From the NCBI GenBank assembly GCA_944470555.2, contig OX104132.1, positions 10,053,755 through 10,117,754 of the forward strand: a DNA stretch of 64,000 nt, written 5' to 3'. The stretch comes from Heterobilharzia americana. Its lineage: Eukaryota; Platyhelminthes; Trematoda; Strigeidida; Schistosomatidae. Under the pieces are notes generated by a model. The model was not told the origin of the DNA. It saw nothing but the letters and a program-made list of their open reading frames with translations, and searched no databases. A program made the position numbers and the translations under genes. Positions 12,801 through 25,335 of the stretch are shown here, one piece after another. How positions within the stretch are numbered: the first letter of the stretch is position 1; each line of letters begins with the position of its first letter.

Positions 12801-13160
12801 CGCACCTGGAGTTCGGGACGATCGTCGTTCCTCCTTCTCTGTAGAAGGACAATATTCTGAGCATCCCTGGTCATCCACTTTGTCACTTATGAAATCTTAG
12901 TTGTAGGACTAATCTCAGAGGACACATACGGAAACTAACCCTAGAGTATAGCAGGTTAGATATCAGACACAACTTTTATCCCCTAAAAGTTGTTAAATCC
13001 TGGGATGCTCTCCCTGTAAAAGTGATCCAGGCTTCTTCGCCTGAGTCCTCTGCCCTAGCAAGGGAAGGTGTTGGGTATCTCTAGTTGCAGAGCCTGCTTA
13101 GTAATCACGTAGAACGTTATTACTGCATGATCAATGAGGCCAAGAGACAGTTGGATATAT
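9874..13160 (+). mobile_element. Decayed CR1-like non-LTR retrotransposon (LINE copy C)
   Basis: Blocks of a CR1/Jockey-type LINE appear in order on the plus strand. The endonuclease opens at about 10,535-10,605 with YSHLIGVTETWVSPD, has an EGFNLPKVKF block near 10,890-10,920 (a GDFN-type motif with the Asp lost) and ends with a KSDHVVIGF motif near 11,120-11,145. An RT follows with CAKAFDRVNHH near 12,205-12,235, GVPQCSLLEPLLFLIYINDS near 12,367-12,425 and FLADDVELW near 12,445-12,480. The usual C-terminal RLDIRHNFYPLKVV-KSWDALP block is near 12,955-13,020. Stops and frameshifts separate the blocks. The upstream open stretches 9,874-10,107 and 10,192-10,443 may be decayed ORF1, but I see no diagnostic motif in them. 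Confidence 0.8.
12328..12543 (+). pseudogene. Reverse-transcriptase catalytic fragment of LINE copy C
   Basis: This 71-codon open piece holds two adjacent RT motifs: HSGVPQCSLLEPLLFLIYIND, which in the family is the glycine-rich PQGSVLGP box (here G to C and G to E changes), and FLADDVELW, the catalytic AD-D box. A stop follows almost at once. Palm motif A (AFDRV) lies about 120 bp upstream in a neighbouring frame. Confidence 0.75.
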
Positions 13161-13860
13161 ATATTCTCAATGGGAAGATCATTGTCCGTCAGAACGTAGT
13201 CTAGTCACAATGCATTTCCCTTAGTCCCCCAACGTATGGCATTAACCCACCTTCTCTGAGACACTAGTTATCTTAAATCCATTCTTCAGGTTCTAATTGA
13301 AAGATCTGATGTGCTTTCCTTCCGTCTCGAAGAGGGTGAATGGAGTTTTGAAGTCACCAGCGGTGATTATGGAGTCGTAATCTGCAGAGGAAGTCTCCAA
13401 GGTTGCCTTGACCATTTCTTTATGGGTAATGGAGCTAGTGGGGGACCGATATATGACCCCAAGCAGGTATTTGATACGATAAATGGTGAAAGCTGGATGA
13501 GAGCGATGTCACTGACCACTTTTACCCTTAAACAGGAGCTTACAGAGAGTCACTGCGCCTCCCACTTTAAGTTCTCTGTCCCTGCGGAAGAGTTCCAAAT
13601 ATCTGCATGCCGCAAGGGGGTAGGGGATGCTATTGTTGGAGCCGACATTTTCTGAACCCACCTTTCCATTGTGAAGGCAGCATCAGCGTAGCACTGCTGG
13701 TCATCCAAGAGAAACGCCTTACTGCTGTCACACCCCATCCACCCAGTAGCATTTCCCGCGCCGCCACACCCCATCGTTGTACAGTAATTTACACTACAAC
13801 GGTAACTGCTTTTCGTCTAACCATTATCCGACAGACCTTTCTGGTATGGTACTATAGTGG
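13140..13860 (-). mobile_element. LINE endonuclease fragment with its leader
   Basis: On the minus strand, about 13,380-13,300 reads SIITAGDFKTPFTLFETEG, a GDFN-type endonuclease motif. About 13,270-13,150 reads RRWVNAIRWGTKGNALWLDYVLTD across frames, the late endonuclease block. Upstream (13,860-13,670) lies the dispersed repeat shared with 2,605-2,800. This suggests a 5' fragment of a LINE inserted tail-to-tail beside LINE copy C. The strand and the motif are seen; the family name is not certain. Confidence 0.55.
13670..13860. repeat. Dispersed repeat, copy 2 (partner at 2,605-2,800)
   Basis: The sequence matches 2,605-2,800 in the same orientation, with common words such as ccaagagaaac, ctgctgtcacacc, aatttacactac and ggtaactgcttttc. 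Copies differ by substitutions and a few gaps. Confidence 0.7.
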
Positions 13861-13869
13861 GCGCTACTG

Positions 13870-16800
13870 ATCGGGATGGATATAAGTAGTACATGTTAAG
13901 AGGATGGCAGGAATCATAGGGAATTACCAGTGATGGGTAAATATTTTGCCCAGAGAAACCCAAGAGGCAACTTGGGCGGGTTGAAAACAAATCGAGATAA
14001 AAGAAATGAAGTACATTGTACAAATGACTGTTTTAGTGGAGTGCACAATATTTCATCACTACTGTACAAGATATCAGTAATAAACATCGCTTCCCGCGTC
14101 TCAGTCTTGTCGTTCCCTACAATAAAACCTTGAGAGGACAAGCGTCCCTTAAGCATGACTCTTTGGATCAGTGTGATATGTAAGCCCGACCGACATGTTA
14201 TCGCTCTGTTTGGGTGGTATAAACACCTAAAATGCCCATAATTAGGTCATAATTAAAGCAGACATTCTACCGGGTGATTGTCATGCGAACTGTAAAACAC
14301 GTTTTGAGAGTTTACAGCGTATAATTTTATGGTTTTTGTGATCGTATCCTATCTTATACTGTTCCGTATCACTAAACGTTACTGATATTAAATACGGCTG
14401 CCAGTTACGCGAGCCAGTAAGATTCCTTCCGTACGTAGTACAGACCTCAGTCGAACTGTGAGGTTCTCGCAACACTATAGCTCTTAGACCTTAGCATTTG
14501 GGTAGCTAAGTCATCATCTGGTTTCAACTTGGCGTGATTCGTTATTCACCACATGGTTTGCTACATAGAAAATGGTGAGCTTCACGCTACAATTTCAAAA
14601 GTTTCCTCAGAACCCTGTTATTTCAAAAATTGAATCAGGTAGTTTCCTTGTCATAGCAAACTGCGAATAATTCCTATCTGTGTCTTCAGAACTTTTTTGG
14701 AGGAATTTACTCAGAAAAAAGCAACAGGAACTCTAAACTCATCGTTAACTAAATTATTTGCCTTAGAATGTCATTACTGTGTCATCCCATTTTCCAATGT
14801 ACTTAGAGAAACGTTTTCTCCATTCGCTAACGTTCCGTACATAACTATGGCTATCGAAGTAGATCATGACCTTTTACTTACAACTGAGAAATCTCACTTG
14901 AATCATCACGGTTAAATAACTTTACTGAGGCTTTGAAGCTAGGCAGCCTAACCTAGGAAATTTCTACACGACTATGTAGTGAAAAGGTTTCGAACCTGTC
15001 ATTCCGCACTGGTTTTGACCCCTCTTCGAAACCTATCAATCTACAGTTACACAGGGTTGATCAGAAAGTTGCCTAGTGTCATTTTTATTTGCTTTCATTT
15101 AGACGCAGATACTTCAAAAGATTCATCTACAGTATGACAAAGAAAACTGTAGTCATGTAATTTGCCTCCTTGGGTATCTTGTGTAGGATTTTGACTTTCC
15201 ACAGATGATACTCATCTTTCCTTCTCACTTTACAGACGAAAATAAAATTTCTATTCAAGGGGCTGTTTTATAGTCTAAAAGCGGCTATTCCAGTAGTTGA
15301 ACTGTCTTCACGAAAGCTAAACTTAAGAGACTTTACATCACTCAAAAAGAGAGTCATATCAAAGTTACTCGTGCTAAACTACCCGAGAACAACTATTCTG
15401 TGCTAATTGCTGGGAGCTAAGATGGATGTAGAAAGCCAATCGCTCTATACAACCTTCCCAATTCCATTTAAGCCTACAAATAATAGATAGGCAGTCATCT
15501 GCTTGCAGAAACCAAATTTTACAGGCCTTAATCGTGCTTCAGTTTCCTTCCTAAAATATGGTAGCAGTGATGTTACCTTCTTCTTCTCAAGACTTTTCAT
15601 ACCATTTTTGAACAAATATAGGCACCCAGCTGGATAAAAGTTAACTTTCATTACTCCAAGACTAAAGTGCGGGTGGAGGGGTAGCATAAGAAATGAGTTA
15701 TATATCAACATGATGCCTGCACCATCAAGAGCTATGGGAAAATGATTCATGACCCATTTCAATCTTTCCACATCCAAGTGAGCCAGTACTGCCATAAAGT
15801 TCATCACGTCGCAACCATCTGGCATTTATGATATGTAATCTTTTGGTAACCCAGCAGGGATTGATGAAATCAGTTATACTGTAACTATCTTTTTATTTTA
15901 ACTTTCGTAATTATTTAGTACGGTTTTCATATCTTCTGCATCACATCCACTCAAACTTCATTCCTTCATTCAACATAAGGGATATGTTTCCTATTAGTTT
16001 TGATCTATTATTTGTACGAGGCACCAAAATGTTTATTTCACTTCTTGTATTTCCAGATTTATTAGTGTAACTAGTCAAGGTGAACAAGGAAACATGTTTG
16101 AAGAATTGCTCTCCCTTCCCCTTACTAACAGCGTGTGTTCTCACTTCAGACTTTGAGAAATATTCCTCCTTACTGGCGACTTTAACACGGCATGTTCATT
16201 CCCTTCATCTTTAGAAGAAAGCCCTATTTCAGTGTCCGTCCAGGAAGTTTAAAAACAGAGATCGTGAATGGTTATCATTTCGAAGTCTATCTCAAGAATG
16301 AGATAGGAGTAATTAATTCAGTGTTGGCTATGGGAAAAACTTAAAATTAGAACTTAGTGAAAGCCTTTTAATTCGTGATTCGATGGTAATATCGGTATTA
16401 TCCTCTCAAAGTATATCATAATCTGGTAGTGGCTTTTTTATCTGACACCTGGCCAGTCTAACGTAACTCGTTATGTGCTACTACATATTTAACCAATACC
16501 TTACTTACGTATGCATACCGATAAAGAATTTGCTAAAAGATACATTAGATGTTTTAAGACGCTCAGAACAGCCGTGTTGTCTGCAGCATGCAGTTGAAAA
16601 TTATTTTACGAAAATGTTAGACCTGATCTAGTCATAAATGGCTGAATCGCATACATTGATGGTATAGTTGTTAATCAGCAGATATCAGATGTAGAATAGC
16701 CATTCTTTTGTGGGCAGATACCTACAGTCTATAAAAAACCTTATAAGAACAAATAGACCGGCTGATAACTTTGCAGACTTTAAATGGTTTTCTATTGGTT

Positions 16801-18930
16801 TTGCGCCAAGGAAATGTGTTCAGATTATCCCCTGTCGAGAAAGTTTTAATGACTCTGACATTCATTGATCTTGGAGGTCGATCGTGAGGTGGTTATGCAA
16901 CAACATCTCATAAAGAGGACGGCTCAGATATCGTTTAGATCTCTGATGCTAGTGCAAACAAACACATCTATGGGGAAAAAAGCCTTAAGTTTAAACGAAA
17001 CCCTTCTCATGGCTGTAGTAAATTACCTGAAGCCTTCGTCTTTACTTCCCCGACGAACCTGAAATAAAGCGAAGAACTATGAAAGAAGAATCGGCATAAA
17101 AAAAAGGAAAGCAATTAGAGGGACAATGCTTACCCCCAGACTTTTGTCTCGTATTCATAATAATAAAAATCTTTGATAGTGTCGTTAACCATCTTTTATC
17201 CATCCCAAGTAGTGGCAGTCTCCATGCCTAAAGAATGATTTTACAGATAATACACGCTAAATTACATGCTGAATTTTTGTGTTCACTTGTTCATTTATAG
17301 CTAAAAACGTTTTTGGCAAAAATACAGGCGGAAATCGTCTTGATGAATATGTAAAAAAAGAAGGAGGATCAATTTAACCTGTTCATTCTTGAAGAAGTAA
17401 TATTGGCTTAATTGTCCAATGGTTATCATTTGAAAGATCGTGAATATAGATGAACATAATGCGGCGGATTTTATGTACTACTAAAATGATATGCATCTCT
17501 AAGTTGATTGAAATATCTAAATATACTATGTAGACAATATTACAACTTACACGCTTAAATATTTTGTTTTTGTTTGCTCATACTAAACTGATCATATGTC
17601 TACTATAGCTGGCCTAAAGTTTTGGATCTCACTCAACTGCCTGGTGACTAATTGATTGAATTCCGTTCACTTTCAAGGCTGATTCAAAGATTCCGCATTT
17701 AAAATTACAGGTGTTATTCTGCATATTTTTGTACGCTGTGTACAGTTGCAGAGAAAAGAATGACGTATTTCATCTGGTCTATAGTGAGAAAAACAAAGTC
17801 TGGGCAGAAGAAGAAGTTTGAGCCAGGAAATATGCTAAAAACATAAGGCGAATGCCAAAATAATAATAATAATACGAACGAGGACTTAAGTGCCACCTTT
17901 TTGTCTCGAAAGTTTTTGAATAATTCTTCATCAGTTTTTGAGATGTTTTAAATTTCCGAAATACCTTGGTAGAGTAAAAGTATAAACGCATAAAGAACCT
18001 ATTCAAGGCAAATTAATAAGACTTCTAGGCACAAAAAGAGAACTTGACCGGTAAAAATAGTTCTAAATGACTCAATATTGAACCCTGTTATTGGTCTCTC
18101 TCAGAGCACTGCTACTAATGATATCATTAAAGAAACAGTTTCAACCTGTGTAAACTAGAGTGTTTTCTTCTGGGTCACTAAATACAGGGGTAGCTGAAGT
18201 AGAACGAAGGAATCCCCATTAATATTTACAGCCTTCACGTATTCGACACTTACGGCATCTCACTATCCTAACCTATTAACAAAGAAAAATTCCTTCTTCT
18301 TTCTAGAAACTGTGAAAAGTCCATCGTTTTGTTTTTGGACGGCATTACAGGCACATCCTTTCAGTGTTAAAGCCTTCGCATAGCCTTACTAATCAACTTT
18401 ATTTCGGGAATTGGGTGGTTGAAGGAGTTGCATGCCAAGTATAGCATTCAAAGTGAATCGATAAAAATCATAAGCAGTATGCACACTACATTTCGTAACA
18501 ACTTGTTAGTCGAGGCGAAAAGTAGTATGCTTCAGTAAACTAATGGGTCAGGAGTGTACTTGTGCATCTGCTTTGAGTATGGAGCCAGTGCTGGGAAGGG
18601 CTAATCGCAGAGATTCAATCCAAATTAATTCATTGAATATTCCCATTTAGACATTTAGAAAAAGATTGATTGAGCGAAGAAATATATTTCTTTTCAATTA
18701 GGTCTTCATCTTGGGCTCTACACTAATATGCATAGTTTTACAATTTAATCTAATTACCAATCATCTGGTGATGTTTCGGAAATAATGATGTAAATAGTCA
18801 ATAGAGTTACTAAAATTGGAAATATGAATATTGATAGAAACAAGGGGAAGGGGAAGAGGTGTACAAAGTAAACCTAGAAGTTACATCATGTTGACGGCCA
18901 CGGTAATGAAAGTGGTCGAACAAACTTCTT
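13870..18930. other. No recognised gene
   Basis: Open stretches of up to 126 codons exist (for example 15,445-15,825 minus), but none carries a motif I recognise and all are consistent with chance or very old repeats. A short (TAA)n run lies near 17,862-17,875. A box-B-like ggtttcgaacc near 14,985 hints at another tRNA-derived remnant. No splice-consistent conserved exon was found. Confidence 0.5.
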
Positions 18931-18933
18931 TTG

Positions 18934-19263
18934 GATACAAAGGGGTTAGGTTTGTGAAGGTGGATTGCAATCACCTCTGCTATGTGAAGTAACTGAGTGC
19001 ATAATCCATGAGGTAAATTAATTGGAAACTGATGGATGATTTTGAAGGCTTTTCTAGTAACTACTTGATGTCCTGTGTCAACTAAGTGTGCAAGTATGTA
19101 GCTCTTTATAGTTCTAATCTGTCCCTTGTTCAACCATGATGGGTAGTGCTCAGAAATTCAACGATGGAACTGCCTCATTGTACGCCTAATGTAAGTAGCT
19201 CCACAGGAGTAGTTGAATTGGTAAATGCACATGGGAGTGGCAGAATCAGGCAGTTTGTCTTTA
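18934..19263 (-). repeat. Inverted repeat arm, left
   Basis: Reverse complement of 19,830-20,159. The inner edge is at the tttgtcttta word at 19,254-19,263 and the outer edge near 18,934, where similarity stops just after a shared ttgtatcca word. A 2-bp length difference lies near the outer edge. Confidence 0.9.
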
Positions 19264-19340
19264 TTTCTTACACCTAGAATCGGGCGGTTGTAGAAGGCGG
19301 GACATAATTTAGCGGCTGGGAATGCTTTATACAAGACTTT

Positions 19341-19868
19341 TTATGCGTTGTGTGATGATCTCACTGGCAGACCACTCTTAAATTCCAGCTTCAAGAAGAT
19401 TTGCTTCTTAGGAACTGTTGTCTTAACCCTTTTAATATTCAAGTGCTTAGTTACAAACTTGTCTGTGTAACCATTCCTACTAAGCAGATCACGGATGGTG
19501 GCACACTCTTCCTTTATAGCATCCTCTGAGCGAATATCTGAGACACGGTATGCTAGGCATTTCACTAGGTTCCTTTTGTATCGGAGGGGTACAGCACTAA
19601 AGAAGTGAGTATATTGACCTGTTGATGTTGGCTTTCTATAAACATTTCGCTTCAGGGTTCCATCTGACCTTCTTACTAATAGAACATCAAGAAATGGGGT
19701 ACCATCATTTTTCTTCTCTTCCATTGTGAAGTTGATTGCCGAATGAACACTATTGAACTTATTCAGAATAGCATTCTTATCAGTCTCACTTTTGAGAACT
19801 ATAAAGGTATCATCCATGTAACGACAATGTAAAGACAAACTGCCTGATTCTGCCACTCCCATGTGCAT
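19341..19868 (-). pseudogene. Penelope-like reverse transcriptase, C-terminal half
   Basis: This 175-codon open frame contains RYMDDTFIVL near its start (the YxDD catalytic box with the DTF signature of Penelope RTs) and GTPFLDVLLVRRSDG (the family's FLDV-type block). VYRKPTSTGQYTHFFSAVP follows (the typical YRKPT-T-YTH block). The first ten or so residues derive from the inverted right arm and are not native RT. The fingers and motif A are missing. The fusion of arm and RT at about 19,830 shows the rearrangement directly. No working enzyme is expected. Confidence 0.85.
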
Positions 19869-20159
19869 TTACCAATTCAACTACTCCTGTGGAGCTACTT
19901 ACATTAGGCGTACAATGAGGCAGTTCCATCGTTGAATTTCTGAGCACTACCCATCATGGTTGAACAAGGGACAGATTAGAACTATAAAGAGCTACATACT
20001 TGCACACTTAGTTGACACAGGACATCAAGTAGTTACTAGAAAAGCCTTCAAAATCATCCATCAGTTTCCAATTAATTTACCTCATGGATTATGCACTCAG
20101 TTACTTCACATAGCAGAGGTGATTGCAATCCACCTTCACAAACCTAACCTTTGTATCCA
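19830..20159 (+). repeat. Inverted repeat arm, right
   Basis: Reverse complement of 18,934-19,263, carrying the same GIY-YIG fragment on the plus strand. It includes the open segment at 19,960-20,175, which begins after the shared TGA. Similarity ends near 20,159, after the shared ttgtatcca word. Confidence 0.9.
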
Positions 20160-20179
20160 CGCGAAATTACTGTAGTTGA

Positions 20180-23100
20180 GATGTCCAGTATCTGCTGCCT
20201 TCCAGATATTTTATGCTGCCATATGTATATGAATGTACACTTTGACGAAAATGATCCGAGAAAAATGCGCATTCCTCACGAAGTCATAGTTGTATCGTAA
20301 ATGTGGAGTGTCGGGTAGCAGTCTGGCGTTATCTTGTCACCAGGTAATCATAATCACTAGTTGTATGCAAGATGTGCCATCATCTTAAGTCATTAAATGC
20401 AGTGACAACAATCAACGGCTATGTTACGGTCGAATAGAGCCAAATTTGAGCGTGTGTTCAGATTCGTTTTTCAAAATAACTGTCTTATTGCGAACTAGGT
20501 GGCACTCTTTGGTTAGCAGAGGTGGTCGTATGGTAGGTATGTAAGATACATCACTGCTGATTATGTATGGTAGAGTAAGCATTGGTTGTCCGAACTGAAA
20601 ACATTTCTAATATGGTTTAAAAAGACGAGCTGACATAATATCCCTATATGTCAAGGTGTAAACTAAGGTCTCCATAGGTAGACTTGCCACTTGATAACCT
20701 CATGATGCTATTTATCAGTTACCATTGACAAGTTTGGGTTCTTAGTATTTAGCAAATTTGTACGGGTGATGGGCGTTGAGATATTAGCTAGCTTTGTCGA
20801 GACCTAAGTTCAAATAAGCACACTTTCTTCCATAGGTTGTGGTTACTTCAACTTTAGCAGCCTGCAGATTGAAGAACAGTATGGCAATGTTCGTTTGTGG
20901 TTGCTGGAAGAACGTTGACTATTACGTCAGTGTCAATGAGTTAGCGAACTTTTGCTTTCATGCCAATGGTGCATAATAAACAGCTGCTTCCCTTGGCTGC
21001 AGTTTTCGTGAAAGCGTTTCAGCTAGTTAACCTCCTGACTACGTGCAATCTTTGCTGAAAGTAAAACGTTTTTGACGATTTCGTGCATCCTCTCCGTAGG
21101 TATTGTGGTACCAACACCATTCATGGTCTTCCATACTTAGAAGCTTTGCTATCATCTCTCCAGGCAAATCGCAGTGCTGAGATGAAAGTCGCGACTGTCG
21201 AATTATTTGTTGTGACCTAAAGCTTTAGAGACCGCATCATCGAGTTCCAGATCCCTTTCCTTCAAGACCCAAAAATGAAGGACGTCTCTTGTAGAGTACA
21301 AGTTTATGTCTAGGAAATATGCTTAGCAATTTTCAGCTGGATCTGACAGAACATCAATCTGCATGAATTGGAGTGCTACAGGCACGGTCTGTATAAGCCG
21401 TGGCAGTTAAGAAAGAAACAGCTCTCTGGAACGGGCTATGATTGAACGTTTGCTGTTAAGTTGCTTTCCTCATTCGTGCACACATGTCAGTAGCTGAACA
21501 GTTCCTAAAGTTGGTTGTGTTGCGTTCTCTGAGCTGGGTGGATTAATCATGAAGCTTTCATTGTGTATCTAGACACGACTATCAGTACAATCTTAAGGAT
21601 GGATTGAGCTCTCTGGACTTCTCCTCCCAGAGGGAATCAGTAGCTTTGCATAACAGAGTGGTTCAGGAACGATAGTTCCCTTTGACAATTATTCCATTAA
21701 CTGGATAGGTTTTCTTCGTAGCTGTTTTATCTCTGAAATGACTGGTTGAGAGAAATGCCAGAGTTAATATTTACGAGTTGATCTTACAGCCATTAACATT
21801 ATACTGGCTGACTCAGAGAGAAGACGAATTTATATAGCCTTAAAGCATAAGTGGTCAAATCAGAATGTCAAAGAATGAGAACAAAGATAGGCATATGAAG
21901 GACATTCATAGTTGTTTGACCGTGGATTTCATTCCTTCTTACTACAGGTACAATATTCCTTCCCGCTTGAGCTATCTGTTTGTTGCATTATATGAAGTAT
22001 AATGAAGGTTGAGCTGTATCCTAGTTATCGGCCCTTTCAACTTTGTTGGCATTCTCATATATGGAGCTCAGCCCATATTTGACTTTAGCTGATAATGAGG
22101 CATCTAAACTTATACTGATTGTAAGTAGACTCCCTTACTTGTTATTCTTTACAGCCTGTCTGGATTCAGGACGTATGTGACTAGGACTGACTTCAAAGAT
22201 CACCCTAGCAACTACTGAGGTAACCAATTATTCTTCTATAAATTATGAAAAACTACCTTTCCAGCCGAAATACCGAAACCTGATTGGTTATTACAGCGGT
22301 TGCTACAGTGGCCTTTAAAGTCACCTGGTGTTCAGCACATCTGACCAGCGTATAGCTGACCCATGTCAACTTCATACTATTTTAGGTGGAATAACTGAAT
22401 TCAAATGAAGTCAGTGAGCATTTCCACTGGGAACGCTTGTTCATGTGGAAGTTCTACAGAAAGTGTACATTAAAAAAGGAATAGTAAACGACTTTGCATG
22501 TAACCGTTTTTACTCTTCGCTTCTTATTAAAGTACGGTTGAGAAGTGCGAAGGTTGTAAATTAAAATAAGCTATTCGGTTAATGTGAAGTTAGACGGCTG
22601 ATACCTATGGTGATACTAATTTTATGCTAATTCAGGGTTCTCCGTCGTAGTTTTGTGTTGTGTATGCCCAACAGTATTTGTTCCAAACACGTTCTAATGT
22701 GAATTGGGTTATGAGAGCAGATATCACTTCTGTTTGACCAGAATGTTATAGGCCTTATCCTAGCCAACACGCGACAACTAAACACACGTCAACGACGGGC
22801 AAACTAAAAGACAAACAACACAGGATTCGAAAAGATTTAACTGTTCGATGTCCAATGTACATAAACAAAACTGGTTTCAATATTAACATGATATCAGTAC
22901 ATATAGTATTTGTCAAGAAATCTGAATAAAGCTACATGGGGTACACAACAGTAGAAAACAAGTGCACTATGAGGGTAAAATGGATAATACACGGTTATTG
23001 TAACAACTGTTAAGTAGTGAATTAAATATGATATGATAATTTGGATACTTTGCAATCTTCACCTCCACACATGTTTCTCGTTTCTCCTGCGAGACAACTT

Positions 23101-24338
23101 TGCTTTGTATCTCATGTTTGTAATATCATGTATTCAATTTAGTCTCGAGTTTTTCGTAAACTATTTACAGTGTTATTCTCATTTCTCCACTCTCAGGTTT
23201 TTAAATGCTTCACTCTTTCATTTTGTTTACTAATAATCACGTTTAGGTAGGTAATAAACTAAAGCTTTCTCAGCTTATTGGTATCTAATTCACCAACTAT
23301 CTTGAAATAAAATCCATACATTCAAGCACTCTTCTTCTTCTCCTCTCTACTTTGATAAATCATTTGATGTGTAATCGTACTGTTCAGAAAAGAAGGTTAG
23401 AAGTTCGCTAGTAGCTATAATGACATCATTCTACTCTTAAAAGAACATCTTAAACATGGAATAAAAAGTATCTAAATACTAAGAATAAGTATGTGCCATT
23501 TTCTCAAATAGTTATGCAGTGTTTCGCTAGCTTCTGTAAACAGCTAGTTTGCCATATGCGTTAGCTTAGAGAAATAGTGGGCTGGAATGAAGTAGTCTAT
23601 ACATAATGTTTTAGAAGCAAGATTTTGTTACTACTTTTATCTGATTTAGTAGAAAGATTGACTAAGAAGTTTTGCACTTCATTTAATAGTGATGTGATCA
23701 CAATAAATTGTTGATGCTAAGCCGTAAGTCTACACCTCATGAATAATAACGCTGATTCAAAAGTATATGCAGTGACTTTTTTTTTCTGAAGAATAAATGT
23801 AATACATAAGCGAGAGGATCCCAGTAACTCTGAAGTTCATTAGATTAAACATCCAGATAAAATATGAATTAAGTTGCCTTCGCGGTACGGTTGTAAGCTA
23901 CAGCCTAAGTAATAGTTATAATAAAATGTTTACTAAAGTAATTGCATGTATGTCACACAGTCAGCATTTTCACTGATTTTATTCCACCTGAATCGAAAAA
24001 ATATAAGTATTCTAGTTTTGACTGCACTGTTTTTGTATAGTGTGCTTAGCTTCCTTGTGTTATGCAAAACCCAAAGGTAACAGGATATGGTGTACTAGTT
24101 TAATCATTATACAACACATAATGAAAGTGACCACAATAATGCCGCCTTGGTGCTGCACAGTCAACAATCAATACTTCGATATCAAAAATTGACCAGTACA
24201 GCAAAAAAGATCAGTTAGCAATGAAGATTATATATTCACAACAAACTGAAAGTACTCCTGACAAAAGGGACGCAAATATCTATCTGAAAGAGTTAAATCA
24301 AGCAGACAGCCAAATCAAAACCACAATAATGGCTTCCT
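20180..24338. other. No recognised gene
   Basis: Neither strand shows a long or motif-bearing reading frame. The sequence is AT-rich and without an obvious tandem array. It may be intergenic sequence or very old repeats. Confidence 0.5.
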
Positions 24339-24351
24339 ATACAACACTGAA
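24339..24351 (+). repeat. Target-site duplication, 5' copy
   Basis: The 13-bp word atacaacactgaa stands immediately before the RTE element and recurs exactly at 27,589-27,601 after its TAA tail. Confidence 0.9.
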
Positions 24352-24548
24352 ACCTCGCCTGGTTAACTAGTTCACTAGTTACTAGCCGGTCCTAAGCCCG
24401 GGTAAAGAGGGAAGGTTGGGCATAGGGCTAGCAACCCTACCCCGTAAAACAAATCTAACCGCTAAAGAAACTTCAAAGCACAAACAAAATATAAAAAATG
24501 AAAACAAACTTATTCCCCGCTGGAATCGGAGAGGCGAAATGACGCCAG

Positions 24549-25259
24549 TTGGTGAAAGCCTTCGGGAAGCCAATTGGCCGATGTGTCTTCTCTCTCTCCA
24601 TGAAAGCGAAAGTAAACGTGGGGACATGGAATGTCCGCAGTAAGGCAGCCCAGATTGCAAAGGAGATGAGAAGGTATAACATCGAAGTGCTTGGGATTTG
24701 CGAAAGCAGATGGAATGGGAGTGGACTCTCCAAACTGTCAACTGGAGAATCAATAATCTACTCCGGTCACCCAGACGCCAACCACGAGCACACTGAGGGA
24801 GTGGCTATCATGATGTCCTCAAGAGCATCGAAGGCTCTCATGCAGTGGGAACCAATCTCCTCCACAATCAGGATCATGACAGCAAGATTCAACTCAAAAG
24901 GAAGAAAGGTCACAATCATACAATGGTATGCACCTACAAATAATGCAGAGCAAGAGAAAAGGGAGGATTTCTACAGACAACTTCAATCAACACTGGACAA
25001 GACGTCAGCTGGCGATATCAAAATTCTAATGGGCGACATGAATGCCAAACTGGGAGGGGACAACACAGGAAGAGAACTAACCATGGGTCGAGAGGCGCTA
25101 GGTGAAATGAATGAGAATGGAGAACTGTTTGCAGAATTCTGCGCATTCAACGATTTGGTGATTGGAGGCAGTGTGTTCAGGCACAAAGATATCCACAAAG
25201 TGACATGGATTTCACCAAATGGACACACTAAAAATCAAATCGACTTTATCTCAATCTGA
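24549..25259 (+). pseudogene. RTE endonuclease domain (copy 1)
   Basis: The domain reads through KVNVGTWNVRSKAAQIAKE (N-terminal TWNVR motif), ICESRWNGSGL (metal-binding Glu), WYAPTNNAEQEKREDFY, and MGDMNAKLGGDNTGRE (GDxN motif). It ends at KVTWISPNGHTKNQIDFI (T-W-S ... QIDFI motif). These are the standard apurinic-type endonuclease blocks that nick the target for reverse transcription. Compared with copy 4, the N-terminal part has a small deletion after NVRS. The frame stops at 25,257, a little before the final S-D-H block. Confidence 0.9.
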
Positions 25260-25335
25260 AGAAAATGGAGACGCAGTCTACTTAACACAAGGTCAAGAAG
25301 AGGAGCAGATGTAGGTTCACACCAATCACTGTCTA

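Larger units (their letters stand above)
18934..20159 (-). mobile_element. Truncated Penelope-like element with inverted GIY-YIG ends
   Basis: The centre (19,341-19,868, minus) encodes the C-terminal part of a Penelope-type reverse transcriptase. It is flanked by inverted arms of about 330 bp: left 18,934-19,263 and right 19,830-20,159, which are reverse complements with only small gaps. Each arm encodes the GIY-YIG endonuclease region: YQFNYSCGATYIRRT, then an EHYPSWLNKGQIRT stretch and AHLVDTGHQVVTRKAFKI. The left arm lies downstream of the RT on the same strand, as expected for the RT-endonuclease order of the family. The right arm points the opposite way and cuts off the N-terminal half of the RT. 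Both arms share an in-frame TGA and an Arg in place of the usual second Gly of the YIG motif. The copy is therefore dead and internally rearranged. Confidence 0.85.

Noticed and set aside
15445..15825. A 126-codon minus-strand open frame
   Set aside because: No motif, no splice-consistent neighbours, and the surroundings look like decayed sequence.
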